A stretch of DNA of 64,000 bases from Zobellia nedashkovskayae (GTDB lineage Bacteria; Bacteroidota; Bacteroidia; Flavobacteriales; Flavobacteriaceae), in assembly GCF_015330125.1 (NCBI RefSeq), contig NZ_JADDXR010000002.1, positions 930,001 to 994,000 of the forward strand. The letters run 5' to 3'. The translations under genes and the position numbers were made by a program. This document shows, piece by piece, positions 49,236 to 58,763 of the stretch (within the stretch, counting starts at the first letter, position 1; each line of letters begins with the position of its first letter). The notes below the pieces were generated by a model that did not search any database, was not told where the DNA came from, and saw only the letters and a list, made by a program, of their open reading frames with translations.

Positions 49236-50489
49236 TCAAGAATCATCTTTCGCTTCCATCTCCATATCTGCAATATGTGCCACTGTTTTCACTAACCTAT
49301 TATGTTTTTTAACGAACGGATTTGTTTTATCCCACACATAGCCAGCTAACACTGCGCAAATCTGCTCTTTTATTACAGGGTTTTCCGTACTGTGAAAGAA
49401 AATAGTCTGCAAGTTTCCGGTGTACCACTCCTTAACATATGTAGAAAATACATTTACGCCTTCTAACATATAATCTGTGTACTCTGTTTGCCAATCTACT
49501 TTTTCTCCTTTAAGCTCTTTAGTTATTAATTGGGAAGCCAAATAAGCAGACTCCACAGCAAAAGTTACTCCTGAAGAAAATACAGGATCTAAAAATTCTG
49601 CGCTGTTCCCAGTTAGCACATATCCTTTTCCACAAAGTTGCTTAACTGACTTGGCAATGTTCTTTATCATTCTAGGCTCAAACGTATAGTCTACGCCATC
49701 AAACCTATCAAAGTAATAACTTGAAAGCTTCATCATTTGCTGAAGTTTCTCCGTATTGGTTCCCTCAAAAGACTCTAAATATTCAGTCTTACCAACATAA
49801 CCAATGCTCGTAGAGCCGTTAGAAAAAGGAATAACCCAAAGCCAAGTATCCGTATCAATTACATCAAAAGTAATTATGGTACCCTCTTCCCCTTCGGGTC
49901 TTTTAATATCTTCTACATGTGTAAATATGGAAGAATGTTTAGGTATTTCTGAAGGCTTCTCTAAATCCAACAATCTAGGCAATACCCTACCAAAACCACT
50001 GGAATCAACAATATACTTTGCATGAACGGTAGATTCATTTCCGTCTACATCCTTTATGGTCGTAACCGATGAGCCATCCTCAGAAAATTCTACTGCGGTT
50101 ACCTCCTTTTCAAAAGCAATATCCACACCCCAAGATTGTAACTCATCGGTCAAGGCTTTATCAAAGTCGGCTCTAGGTACTTGCCATGTCCAATCCCAGC
50201 CATTTCCGTGCTTCTTACTAAAATCAAAATTACAGACTACCCCTTTATCGTTCATAAAACGGGCACCACCTTTCACTTCAAAATTCATAGCTTTAAGACA
50301 ATCCAACAAACCCACTGCCTCAAAACTATCCATACAGCGCGGTATAAGACTTTCGCCTATTACAAAGCGAGGAAACTTGCTCTTCTCAACCACTTTTACT
50401 TTTAGCCCTTGTTTATGAAGGTATGCGGATGCAACAGACCCTGATGGACCTGCTCCAATAACCAAAACATCTACTTTCTCTTGCTGCAT
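49236..50489 (-). CDS. FAD-dependent halogenase-like monooxygenase of the flexirubin cluster
   Basis: 417 residues. FAD-binding GAGPSGS at 12-18. Motifs of flavin-dependent halogenases are visible: a candidate catalytic Lys73 (EVKGGARF), WLWVIP at 216-221 matching WxWxIP, and FLDPVFSSG at 299-307 matching Fx.Px.Sx.G. These fit a phenolic or carrier-bound halogenase; hydroxylases of the same fold are the alternative. It faces away from the rest of the pigment genes and shares the 207-bp divergent region with the ammonia-lyase gene. Possible roles are chlorination or hydroxylation of the aryl ring of flexirubin. Confidence 0.8.
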   Translation of the reverse strand: MQQEKVDVLVIGAGPSGSVASAYLHKQGLKVKVVEKSKFPRFVIGESLIPRCMDSFEAVGLLDCLKAMNFEVKGGARFMNDKGVVCNFDFSKKHGNGWDWTWQVPRADFDKALTDELQSWGVDIAFEKEVTAVEFSEDGSSVTTIKDVDGNESTVHAKYIVDSSGFGRVLPRLLDLEKPSEIPKHSSIFTHVEDIKRPEGEEGTIITFDVIDTDTWLWVIPFSNGSTSIGYVGKTEYLESFEGTNTEKLQQMMKLSSYYFDRFDGVDYTFEPRMIKNIAKSVKQLCGKGYVLTGNSAEFLDPVFSSGVTFAVESAYLASQLITKELKGEKVDWQTEYTDYMLEGVNVFSTYVKEWYTGNLQTIFFHSTENPVIKEQICAVLAGYVWDKTNPFVKKHNRLVKTVAHIADMEMEAKDDS

Positions 50490-50601
50490 TTACTAGATTT
50501 AATGTTAACCTTCTACAAGTACCGACACTAATAAACTAAAGATACCTTGCTAAAAGAAGTGTATTGTCTGCTAAATTAAGACATTGATTCACTAATTATT
50601 A

Positions 50602-50609
50602 TAAATTTG
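50602..50609 (+). promoter_or_regulatory. -7 box TAAATTTG before the tyrosine ammonia-lyase gene
   Basis: TAAATTTG matches TAnnTTTG; a TTG lies at 50584-50586 but with only 15 nt spacing, shorter than usual. The leader would be about 85 nt. Confidence 0.45.
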
Positions 50610-50696
50610 CAATCCAAAATCGCTAATTTTAGGTTCCCAAGTCTTATTTGAAGACGTCACTAAAATATTACAAATACCTCATAGAATCAACCATAG

Positions 50697-52235
50697 ATGC
50701 CGAAAATAGAAGGAAAGTTAGGAATTGAAGAGTTTTATAGTATCATTTTCAAAGGAGAACCTTTATCAATTGATGACAAAGTAATCAAGACGGTAAAAGA
50801 CAGTTTTGATTTCCTAAAGGAATTTTCAAAGAATAAAGTTATTTACGGAGTAAACACTGGTTTTGGCCCAATGGCTCAGTATAAAATCAAAGATTCTGAA
50901 ACCATTCAGCTACAGTATAACTTAATTCGGAGCCATGCTTCAGGCACGGGCAACCCTATACCTCCCAAGTATGTGAAGGCAGCAATGTTAGCTCGTTTAA
51001 ACACTTTAAGTCTTGGTAATTCCGGAGTTCATCCTTCGGCACTAGAAGTAATGACCTCTCTAATCAATGAAGACGTTACGCCTCTAATTTTTGAACATGG
51101 TGGTGTAGGTGCAAGTGGCGATTTAGTTCAACTGGCACATTTAGCCCTTGTTCTTATTGGTGAAGGTGAAGTTTTTTACAAAGGAGAAAGAAGACCTACC
51201 CAAGATGTTTTTAAAGAATTGAACATCACACCTATAAAGGTAGAATTGCGTGAAGGTCTTGGTCTAATAAACGGAACATCCGTAATGACCGGCATAGGAA
51301 TCGTGAACGCCATTTATACGCGTAGGTTATTAGAATGGACTATCTGCTGCTCCTCTGCAATAAATGAAATTGTACAAGCTTACGACGATCATTTATCAGA
51401 AGAGCTTAACCATACGAAAAGACATAAAGGGCAACGCGAAATTGCACGAGCAATGCGAAGCCATTTAGAAGATAGCACGCTTACACGCAAAAGAGAACAT
51501 CATTTATATGTTGATAATAATGGAGTTTCCGTTTTTGAGGAAAAAGTACAAGAGTACTATTCTATACGTTGTGTACCGCAAATCTTAGGACCAGTGTTGG
51601 ATACTTTGCAAAATGTAGAAAAAACACTCATAGAAGAGGTGAATTCTGCCAATGACAACCCTATTGTTAACGTAGAAAAGAAGAATGTATATCATGGTGG
51701 TAATTTCCACGGGGACTATATTTCTTTAGAAATGGATAAGTTGAAACTTGTTGTTACCAAAATGACCATGTTGGCAGAAAGGCAACTTAATTATCTTTTA
51801 AATTCAAAACTGAACGATATCCTGCCTCCTTTTGTAAACTTAGGAACTCTAGGCCTCAACTTTGGTATGCAAGGGGTACAGTTTACGGCAACATCAACCA
51901 CCGCCGAAAACCAAATGCTATCAAACCCAATGTATGTTCACAGTATTCCTAATAACAATGACAACCAAGATATTGTTAGTATGGGTACGAATGCCGCCAA
52001 TATTACCAAGCAAGTAATTGAAAATGCTTTTGAAGTAATAGCTATTGAAATGATTACCGTAGTCCAAGCTATAGAATACTTAGACTTAAAAGACAAGGTT
52101 TCTTCTAAGACAAGAATGATGTACGACGCGGTTCGTAAAATAGTTCCCCCGTTTAAAGATGACACTATCATGTATCCTTATGTAAACGAGGTAAAAGACT
52201 ATATTATTAACCATCAAAATAAAGAAGTAAAATGA
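50697..52235 (+). CDS. Tyrosine ammonia-lyase (HAL/PAL family), flexirubin starter
   Basis: Removes ammonia from L-tyrosine to give 4-coumarate, the starter of the aryl polyene chain. 512 residues. The MIO prosthetic group forms from Ala139-Ser140-Gly141 in GGVGASGDLVQLAH. Other blocks, YGVNTGFGPMAQYKIKDS, LQYNLIRSHASGTG, HGGNFHGDYISLEMDK and YVHSIPNNNDNQDIVSMG, closely resemble the well-studied tyrosine-specific enzyme of Flavobacterium johnsoniae. Histidine is a possible substrate by family, but the similarity and the pigment context favour tyrosine. Its stop overlaps the start of the WG-repeat gene by 4 nt. Confidence 0.93.
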   Translation: MPKIEGKLGIEEFYSIIFKGEPLSIDDKVIKTVKDSFDFLKEFSKNKVIYGVNTGFGPMAQYKIKDSETIQLQYNLIRSHASGTGNPIPPKYVKAAMLARLNTLSLGNSGVHPSALEVMTSLINEDVTPLIFEHGGVGASGDLVQLAHLALVLIGEGEVFYKGERRPTQDVFKELNITPIKVELREGLGLINGTSVMTGIGIVNAIYTRRLLEWTICCSSAINEIVQAYDDHLSEELNHTKRHKGQREIARAMRSHLEDSTLTRKREHHLYVDNNGVSVFEEKVQEYYSIRCVPQILGPVLDTLQNVEKTLIEEVNSANDNPIVNVEKKNVYHGGNFHGDYISLEMDKLKLVVTKMTMLAERQLNYLLNSKLNDILPPFVNLGTLGLNFGMQGVQFTATSTTAENQMLSNPMYVHSIPNNNDNQDIVSMGTNAANITKQVIENAFEVIAIEMITVVQAIEYLDLKDKVSSKTRMMYDAVRKIVPPFKDDTIMYPYVNEVKDYIINHQNKEVK

Positions 52236-53359
52236 AAAAGCTAGCATTTTTATTGGTACTTATCGTAAACACATTCACTCTTTGTGCACAAGAATATGCC
52301 TTGGTCAGAGAAGATGATAAATTTGGTTTTATAGACAAAACAGGCGCTTATGCAATTGAGCCACAGTTCGAAAAAGCAGGTAGCTTTTCAAACGGCTTAG
52401 CAGCGGTCTTGGAAGATGATTTCTGGGGATTTGTTGACACGAAAGGGGAATGGGCAATTAAACCTGACTATGACCGAGTAAAAATGTTCAATTCAGGTTA
52501 TGCCTTGGTTTTAAAGGATGACCAGTGGAATTATATTGATACGACAGGTAAAAAACTTGAAACTCCAAACAGTGAAAAATATTATGATTTTGAAGATGGA
52601 GTCGCCCTTTTTCGCGCAGGAGATAAAGTTGGGCTTTTAGGAACCAGTGGCAAACTAGTATTAGAGCCTACTTATGACGTTATAAAAAAATTTAGAAACG
52701 GCCATGCTAAAGTGAATAATGGGGAATTATGGGGAATGATTGATGCCACCGGAAAAGTTATTATTCCTGTTGAATATGAAGAAGTAGGAAACACCTATAA
52801 AGATGCAGGCGTCTATGCAAAAAAGAATGGAACTTTTGGAATCGTACATAATGGAAGTTTTAATCCAATTGATAATGCCACCAAAGTGCATAACTTTTAT
52901 GGAGATTCAAAACTAACCTATGCTTCTCGAGAGAAAAAAACAGGCTTTGTAAATAGCAATGGGGAATGGGTTCTTGAACCTAAATTTGATAAGGCCAGAG
53001 CTTTTTCTAATGGTTTAGCTCCTGTTGCGGAAGGCAAAAAGTGGGGTTACATCAACGAAAAAGGAGAAATGGTCATAGAACCTCAATTTCGTGATGCAGA
53101 AGTGTTTTCAGTAAGTGGTTTTGCTCCTGTAAAAGATAAAGCGTGGGGTTTCATAAACACTTCTGGCGAGGTCATCATTCCTATGGAATACGGTATTTCA
53201 GGTAATTTTGCTTTCTTAAAAGGTTCAGAAGAAAAAGGCTTTGTAAATGGTGTGGCTAGAGTAAAATCTAAAAAAGGTTGGGGCTTCTTTAATGAAAAAG
53301 GTGAATTATTAGGTGACAAATGGTTTCAGAATGCAGAGCCATTCGTATCTGTTAAATAA
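52232..53359 (+). CDS. Secreted WG-repeat protein
   Basis: 375 residues, signal peptide MKKLAFLLVLIVNTFTLCAQ. The remainder is a series of about 35-45-residue WG repeats, for example KFGFIDKTGAYAIEPQF, FWGFVDTKGEWAIKPDY, LWGMIDATGKVIIPVEY, KWGYINEKGEMVIEPQF, AWGFINTSGEVIIPMEY and GWGFFNEKGEL. The fold is a repeat beta structure of unknown function. Its ATG overlaps the stop of the ammonia-lyase gene (ATGA), so it is translated with it. I do not know a role for such a protein in pigment synthesis. Confidence 0.88.
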   Translation: MKKLAFLLVLIVNTFTLCAQEYALVREDDKFGFIDKTGAYAIEPQFEKAGSFSNGLAAVLEDDFWGFVDTKGEWAIKPDYDRVKMFNSGYALVLKDDQWNYIDTTGKKLETPNSEKYYDFEDGVALFRAGDKVGLLGTSGKLVLEPTYDVIKKFRNGHAKVNNGELWGMIDATGKVIIPVEYEEVGNTYKDAGVYAKKNGTFGIVHNGSFNPIDNATKVHNFYGDSKLTYASREKKTGFVNSNGEWVLEPKFDKARAFSNGLAPVAEGKKWGYINEKGEMVIEPQFRDAEVFSVSGFAPVKDKAWGFINTSGEVIIPMEYGISGNFAFLKGSEEKGFVNGVARVKSKKGWGFFNEKGELLGDKWFQNAEPFVSVK

Positions 53360-53427
53360 AATCATTTCTTTTTTTAACTACAAAATATCGCTAGCTTTAA
53401 GTAACAACTAGCGAACCTAACAACACG

Positions 53428-53447
53428 CTCCGTAGTTACGGAGTTTT
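53428..53447 (+). terminator. Weak hairpin/attenuator between the WG-repeat and fabG-like genes
   Basis: Stem CTCCGT / ACGGAG with a 4-nt loop followed by TTTTG. A second possible stem TCGCTAG / CTAGCGA lies just upstream (about 53389-53415). The T tract is short; it may reduce read-through instead of ending the transcript. Confidence 0.4.
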
Positions 53448-53466
53448 GAAAACTTACAATTCTTAA

Positions 53467-54222
53467 ATGGAAGAAAAGAAAGCGGAAAAACAAAAATATG
53501 CCTTGGTAACTGGGGGATCTAGAGGAATAGGCCGTGCAGTATGTGTACAACTAGCCAAGGACCTAGACTACCAAATTCTTATCAATTATAATAGTAATAA
53601 GGCAGCAGCAGAAGAAACGCTTAAGCTTGTAGAAGAAGCTGGCGGAAAGGGAGAATTAATGCCTTTTAACGTTACGGATGCCAATGCTGTAAAGGCCGCT
53701 TTAGAAAACTGGCAGGAAGCTCATGAAAATGATATTGTAGAGGTAATCGTTAACAATGCCGGAATTACGCAGGACGGTATGTTCATGTGGATGAAATACG
53801 AAGACTGGTCCAAAGTTATAGATACTAGCCTTCATGGCTTCTTTAATGTAACCAATGCCCTTATTCAAAAACTTTTGGTCAATAAATATGGTCGTATCAT
53901 TAATATGGTTTCCGTTTCAGGCCTTAAGGGCACACCTGGCCAGACCAACTATTCAGCGGCTAAAGGAGCGGTTATTGGTGCAACAAAAGCACTTGCACAA
54001 GAAATTGCAAAAAGAAACGTTACAGTAAATGCTGTTGCACCTGGTTTTATCAGAACCGATATGACAAACGACCTTGATGAAAAGGAATTAAAACGAATGA
54101 TTCCTGCAAACAGGTTTGGAGAAGCAGAAGAAGTAGCACATGTTGTATCTTTTCTAGCATCAAAAAAATCGGGTTATATTACTGGTGAAGTCATCAATAT
54201 AAATGGCGGTATTTATTCTTAA
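53467..54222 (+). CDS. 3-oxoacyl-ACP reductase (SDR, FabG-like) of the flexirubin cluster
   Basis: 251 residues. NADPH-binding TGGSRGIGRAV at about 16-26, NNAGIT, catalytic Ser in MVSVSGLKG and Tyr/Lys in NYSAAKGA, and the FabG-typical C terminus GYITGEVININGGIYS. It reduces the beta-keto group in each round of polyene chain extension. It starts the block of carrier-protein enzymes; the KS gene follows by 17 bp. Confidence 0.92.
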   Translation: MEEKKAEKQKYALVTGGSRGIGRAVCVQLAKDLDYQILINYNSNKAAAEETLKLVEEAGGKGELMPFNVTDANAVKAALENWQEAHENDIVEVIVNNAGITQDGMFMWMKYEDWSKVIDTSLHGFFNVTNALIQKLLVNKYGRIINMVSVSGLKGTPGQTNYSAAKGAVIGATKALAQEIAKRNVTVNAVAPGFIRTDMTNDLDEKELKRMIPANRFGEAEEVAHVVSFLASKKSGYITGEVININGGIYS

Positions 54223-54239
54223 AAATTACAAAAGGGGCA

Positions 54240-55457
54240 ATGAGAAGAGTAGTAATTACAGGTATGGGTATATATTCTTGTATAGGCAAAAACCTAGACG
54301 AGGTTAAGACATCCCTGTACGAAGGAAAATCAGGTATCGTTAATGACCAAGAACGTCTTGATTTTGGCTATCGCTCTGGGCTCACAGGAATGGTAGATGA
54401 ACCTGAACTGAAGAAACTATTATCAAGAAGACAACGCCTTAGTCTTGGCGAAGAAGGCCGGTATGCCTATATGGCTACAATTGAAGCTTTAAAGAATGCC
54501 AAGATCGAAGACAGTTTTTTTGACGAGAACGAAGTTGGTGTAATTTACGGCAACGATAGCACTGCAAGATCAGTTGTAGAATCTACAGATATATTAAGAG
54601 AAAAAAAGGATACCACGCTGGTAGGCTCAGGAGCTATTTTTAAAGCAATGAACTCTACCATAACCATGAACCTTTCCACTATATTCAGGCTAAGGGGTGT
54701 TAATTTTACAATTAGTGCCGCATGCGCAAGTGGATCTCACTCCATTGGTATGGGTTACCATCTTATAAAAAGCGGTCTTCAAGATTGCATCATAACGGGT
54801 GGAGCACAAGAAATAAATAAATTGGCCATGGGTAGTTTTGATGGTCTTGGGGTATTTGCCACTGTAGATGGTGATCCTTCAAAAGCATCAAGACCTTTTG
54901 ATCAAGCTAGAAATGGATTAGTACCCAGCGGTGGCGGAGCCACTCTAATTTTAGAAAGTTACGAGTCCGCAGTTAAAAGGGGTGCACCAATTTTAGGTGA
55001 AATTATAGGATATGGTTTTTCATCAAATGGAGGACATATATCCACACCAAATGTTGACGGACCTTCAAGAGCTATGCGTAATGCATTACATGATGCAAAT
55101 ATTGATGCTTCGGTTATAGATTACGTAAATGCTCATGCAACATCTACTCCAGTGGGCGACAGCAATGAAGCAAAGGCCATTTATGAAGTCTTTGGCGAGA
55201 GTAATACTCCGGTTAGCTCTACCAAATCTATGACGGGCCATGAATGTTGGATGGCAGGCGCAAGTGAGGTTATTTACGGTATGATTATGATGCAGAATTC
55301 GTTTGTTGCTCCTAACATCAATCTTGAAAATGTTGATGAGGATGCAGCGAAATTAAACATAGTTAAGGAAACGTTAAATAAAAAAATTGACGTATTTTTG
55401 TCGAATTCATTCGGATTTGGTGGTACAAATTCCGCTTTGATATTAAAAAAATGCTAG
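54240..55457 (+). CDS. Beta-ketoacyl-ACP synthase (KS, FabF-like) of the aryl polyene system
   Basis: 405 residues. Catalytic Cys162 in SAACASGSHSIG, first His in NAHATSTPVGD, second His in SMTGHECWMAGASE, and the closing SNSFGFGGTNSALIL. It condenses malonyl-ACP with the growing aryl polyenyl chain. A separate incomplete KS at the right edge could be its chain-length-factor partner, since aryl polyene synthases use a KS/KS-like pair. Close spacing (17 bp upstream, 6 bp downstream) shows an operon. Confidence 0.93.
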   Translation: MRRVVITGMGIYSCIGKNLDEVKTSLYEGKSGIVNDQERLDFGYRSGLTGMVDEPELKKLLSRRQRLSLGEEGRYAYMATIEALKNAKIEDSFFDENEVGVIYGNDSTARSVVESTDILREKKDTTLVGSGAIFKAMNSTITMNLSTIFRLRGVNFTISAACASGSHSIGMGYHLIKSGLQDCIITGGAQEINKLAMGSFDGLGVFATVDGDPSKASRPFDQARNGLVPSGGGATLILESYESAVKRGAPILGEIIGYGFSSNGGHISTPNVDGPSRAMRNALHDANIDASVIDYVNAHATSTPVGDSNEAKAIYEVFGESNTPVSSTKSMTGHECWMAGASEVIYGMIMMQNSFVAPNINLENVDEDAAKLNIVKETLNKKIDVFLSNSFGFGGTNSALILKKC

Positions 55458-55463
55458 AGAAAG

Positions 55464-55712
55464 ATGGTGATGACCAAAGAAGATATAATTCAAAAAATAG
55501 ATGATTTCCTGATCGACGAATTTGAAGTTGAGGAAGATGATATCGCTGCTGATGCTAATCTTAAAGACACTCTAGGTCTAGATAGTTTGGACTTCGTTGA
55601 TCTTGTAGTGGCTGTAGAAAGCAATTTTGGTGTAAAATTAGTGGGTGAAGACTTTGTAAACGTTACCACGCTACAGAATTTTTACGACCTTATTGAGCGA
55701 AAACTTCACTGA
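55464..55712 (+). CDS. Acyl carrier protein
   Basis: 82 residues, acidic. The phosphopantetheine attachment Ser is in LGLDSLDFVDLVVAVE (Ser about 42). It carries the coumaroyl and polyene intermediates. An internal ATG two codons later is an alternative start. It needs a phosphopantetheinyl transferase; one is encoded at 35420-36052. Confidence 0.93.
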   Translation: MVMTKEDIIQKIDDFLIDEFEVEEDDIAADANLKDTLGLDSLDFVDLVVAVESNFGVKLVGEDFVNVTTLQNFYDLIERKLH

Positions 55713-55735
55713 TATCTCCCAGACAAAACCCAAAA

Positions 55736-56623
55736 ATGGCAACAGAATGGGAAGGTAAATCCAAAGGCACCGTTTTAGGATATAGAATCTATATTTTCTT
55801 TATCAAAAAACTAGGACTAGGCGCTTCTTATGCACTCCTTCATTTCGTAGTTCTTTACTACTGTATTTTTTCAGTGGCGAGCACAAGAGCTATTTTCTAC
55901 TATTTTCATAAAAGACTAAGACAATCTACTTTAAAAAGTCTTTTCAATGTATACCGAAACTATTATGTTTTTGGTCAAACTATAATTGACAAGGCCGCTA
56001 TATCAGCAGGACTTAGAGATAGGTTTACCTACGATTTTGATGGAATAGATAAGATTGAAGACCTACTTTCTCAAAAAAAAGGTGGTATCCTTTTAAGTGC
56101 GCATATTGGGAACTTTGAAGTAGCACAACATTTTCTACAAGACGTTAATGCTTTTTCTTCTATCAATTTAGTTACTTGGGACCGTGAACACGAAGAAATC
56201 AAAGCCTATTTAGATAGTGTTACGTCAAAATCTAACATCAAGCTCATTTTAATTAAAGAAGATATGTCTCATATCTTTGAAATACATACGGCCTTAACTA
56301 ATGGAGAACTCGTTTGCTTTACAGGTGACCGCTATATTGAAGGTACAAAATTCTTAGAGCAGCAGTTTTTGGGTGCTACTGCCAAATTCCCAATGGGGCC
56401 CTACCTATTGGCCTCTCGCCTAAAAGTTCCTGTCTTGTTCGTTTACGTGATGAAGGAATCCAAAAAACATTATCATTTATACGCACGAACTGCCGAAGTA
56501 AAACGCGGTGATGCCCAAGGTCTACTAGAAAAATATACCGACAACCTGGAATGGATCATCGAAAAATATCCGTTGCAATGGTTTAATTATTTTGATTTTT
56601 GGGAAGATAAAGCAAATAAGTAA
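55736..56623 (+). CDS. Lysophospholipid/lauroyl acyltransferase-like protein
   Basis: 295 residues with an N-terminal membrane segment (about 29-50) and a LpxL-type acyltransferase domain. The HX4(D/E) catalytic motif is SAHIGNFE (about 121-128), followed by the Gly/Asp-rich block CFTGDRYIEGTKF and MGPYLLASRLKVPVLFVYV. In aryl polyene and flexirubin clusters such proteins are thought to attach the polyene to a lipid-like partner, and it is one of two candidates here for acyl transfer to the dialkylresorcinol. Confidence 0.87.
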   Translation: MATEWEGKSKGTVLGYRIYIFFIKKLGLGASYALLHFVVLYYCIFSVASTRAIFYYFHKRLRQSTLKSLFNVYRNYYVFGQTIIDKAAISAGLRDRFTYDFDGIDKIEDLLSQKKGGILLSAHIGNFEVAQHFLQDVNAFSSINLVTWDREHEEIKAYLDSVTSKSNIKLILIKEDMSHIFEIHTALTNGELVCFTGDRYIEGTKFLEQQFLGATAKFPMGPYLLASRLKVPVLFVYVMKESKKHYHLYARTAEVKRGDAQGLLEKYTDNLEWIIEKYPLQWFNYFDFWEDKANK

Positions 56624-56695
56624 GATATTTGAACTATCCCTAAAGTGCCAGCGAATTGTTAATTTGTTCAACGGCCGTATCATAACCTGAAGCAA

Positions 56696-57619
56696 ATGAA
56701 AGAAGTACTCGTTGTTTATTACTCTCAAACAGGACAATTACGTACAATTATAGATTCTGTACTATCCCCATTAGACCAAGAATCCGTTAACATTACCTAT
56801 CATCAAATTATTCCTGACGAACCCTATGAGTTTCCATGGAAAAAAGAAAGATTCTTTGATGTTTTCCCAGAATCCTTCCTTCAAATTCCTACGGCAATCA
56901 ACAAACCAGATGCTTCGGTATTGTCTAAAAAATATGACTTGGTGATATTAGGGCATCAAGTTTGGTATCTAACTCCTTCCATCCCCCTAAATTCATTTTT
57001 AAAATCGGAAGAAGCCAAAACAATACTGAACGATACTCCGGTAATTACAGTAATCGGTGTTCGTAACATGTGGGCCATGTCTCAAGAAAAGGTAAAAAAA
57101 ATGCTCATCGGCTTAAATGCAAAACTTGTAGGTAATATTGCTTTAGTGGATAAAAACATTAATCATGTTAGTGTAATAACTATTGTACATTGGATGTTAA
57201 AAGGAAAGAAAGACCGCAAGTGGGGTATTTTTCCAAAACCTGGTGTCTCCGACAACACCATAGCATCCGCAGATAAATTTGGTCATCCAATCAAGGAAGC
57301 CCTTATGGTTTCTGACTTTTCTACCTTACAAGAAAAACTGAACGATTTAGATGCATCAAAAATCAGTAACGTACTGGTTCAGATGGACAAACGTGGCAAC
57401 ATGCTATTCTCTAAATGGGCAAACCTCATCAAGAAGAAGGGAGACCAAGGAGACCCTGCCCGAAAAAAATGGCTACGTTTATTCAACTATTACCTGATAT
57501 TTGCCATTTGGTTAATCGCACCTATAGTTTTTATCGTATTTTTGCTGACTTATATCCCTATGTACAGAAAGATTCAAAGGGAAAACAAATATTACGCCTC
57601 TGTAGCCTATAAGGAGTAA
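56696..57619 (+). CDS. darA: Dialkylresorcinol condensing enzyme DarA
   Basis: 307 residues. The N terminus (MKEVLVVYYSQTGQLRTIIDSV) is flavodoxin-like, but the family is known as the condensing and aromatising partner of DarB. Together they join two acyl units into the 2,5-dialkylresorcinol half of flexirubin. A C-terminal membrane segment (YYLIFAIWLIAPIVFIVFLL, about 270-290) suggests membrane attachment. darB follows by 9 bp. Confidence 0.88.
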   Translation: MKEVLVVYYSQTGQLRTIIDSVLSPLDQESVNITYHQIIPDEPYEFPWKKERFFDVFPESFLQIPTAINKPDASVLSKKYDLVILGHQVWYLTPSIPLNSFLKSEEAKTILNDTPVITVIGVRNMWAMSQEKVKKMLIGLNAKLVGNIALVDKNINHVSVITIVHWMLKGKKDRKWGIFPKPGVSDNTIASADKFGHPIKEALMVSDFSTLQEKLNDLDASKISNVLVQMDKRGNMLFSKWANLIKKKGDQGDPARKKWLRLFNYYLIFAIWLIAPIVFIVFLLTYIPMYRKIQRENKYYASVAYKE

Positions 57620-57628
57620 GACTGACAC

Positions 57629-58762
57629 ATGAAAAACGCTTACATTACCAGAATATCTAAATTTCTGCCCAACTCACCTGTCGAAAATGACCAAATTGAA
57701 GAAAAATTAGGGTTTATTGACGGGCAAAAGTCAAGGGCAAAAAGCATAATTCTACGCAACAATAAGATTAAAACAAGGTATTATGCCATTGATGAAGATG
57801 GCAACGTTACCCATAACAATGCCCAGCTTACTGCGGCAGCGATAGAAGAGCTTTGTAGTACTGATTTTAACAAAGAAAATATAGAACTCCTTTCTTGCGG
57901 AACTTCTACACCGGACCAACTTTTACCGTCTCACGCGGCTATGGTTCATGGTGTATTGAAAAACGGTAACATGGAGATTAATTCTGCCTCAGGAGTGTGC
58001 TGCTCAGGCATGAATGCCTTAAAGTATGGCTACATGGCCATACAGGTTGGCTCAGTCAACAATGCGGTTTGTACCGGTTCGGAAAAAGTTTCAACTTGGA
58101 CTAAAGCCGATTTTTACCAAGAAGAAATTGAGCATCTAAAGGAATTGGAGGATAATCCAATGATTGCCTTTGATAAAGATTTTTTACGATGGATGCTCTC
58201 TGATGGTTCAGGAGCAATTTTAGTAGAAAACGAACCTAATGGAGACACCCCATTAAAAATTGAGTGGATGGAAGGATTTTCATACGCTTTTGAGATGGAA
58301 ACTTGCATGTACGCCGGTGGCGAAAAACTAGAAAACGGTGAACTAAAACCATGGAGCGAATTCGCACCTGAAGATTGGGCAAAGAAATCTGTTTTTGCTA
58401 TTAAACAAGATGTAAAACTTTTGGGTGAAAACATCTTAAAAAAAGGAGTAGACTGCCTAAAACTGGTATACGAAAAATACGGTATTGGTCCAGATGATGT
58501 TGATTATTACTTACCTCATATTTCTTCATATTTCTTTAAACAAGGACTATATGACGAAATGAAAGATCGAGGCGTAGAAATGCCTTGGGACAAATGGTTT
58601 TTAAACCTTGAATCTGTAGGTAATGTTGGTGCTGCATCCATATATCTTATGTTAGAAGAATTGGTTGGATCTGGCAAATTAAAAAAAGGGGATAAAATTT
58701 TATTACATGTGCCCGAAAGCGCACGTTTTTCTTATACCTATGCCTATTTAACTGTTTGCTAA
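57629..58762 (+). CDS. darB: Dialkylresorcinol ketosynthase DarB (KASIII-like)
   Basis: 377 residues, thiolase fold. The catalytic Cys is Cys124 or Cys125 in SGVCCSGMNAL, with GTSTPDQLLPSHAAMVHG upstream and the His region YYLPHISSYFFKQGL towards the C terminus. DarB starts resorcinol synthesis by making a beta-keto intermediate from acyl-ACP and acyl-CoA units, which DarA then joins and cyclises. Only 9 bp separate it from darA and 1 bp from the next gene. Confidence 0.9.
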   Translation: MKNAYITRISKFLPNSPVENDQIEEKLGFIDGQKSRAKSIILRNNKIKTRYYAIDEDGNVTHNNAQLTAAAIEELCSTDFNKENIELLSCGTSTPDQLLPSHAAMVHGVLKNGNMEINSASGVCCSGMNALKYGYMAIQVGSVNNAVCTGSEKVSTWTKADFYQEEIEHLKELEDNPMIAFDKDFLRWMLSDGSGAILVENEPNGDTPLKIEWMEGFSYAFEMETCMYAGGEKLENGELKPWSEFAPEDWAKKSVFAIKQDVKLLGENILKKGVDCLKLVYEKYGIGPDDVDYYLPHISSYFFKQGLYDEMKDRGVEMPWDKWFLNLESVGNVGAASIYLMLEELVGSGKLKKGDKILLHVPESARFSYTYAYLTVC

Positions 58763-58763
58763 C

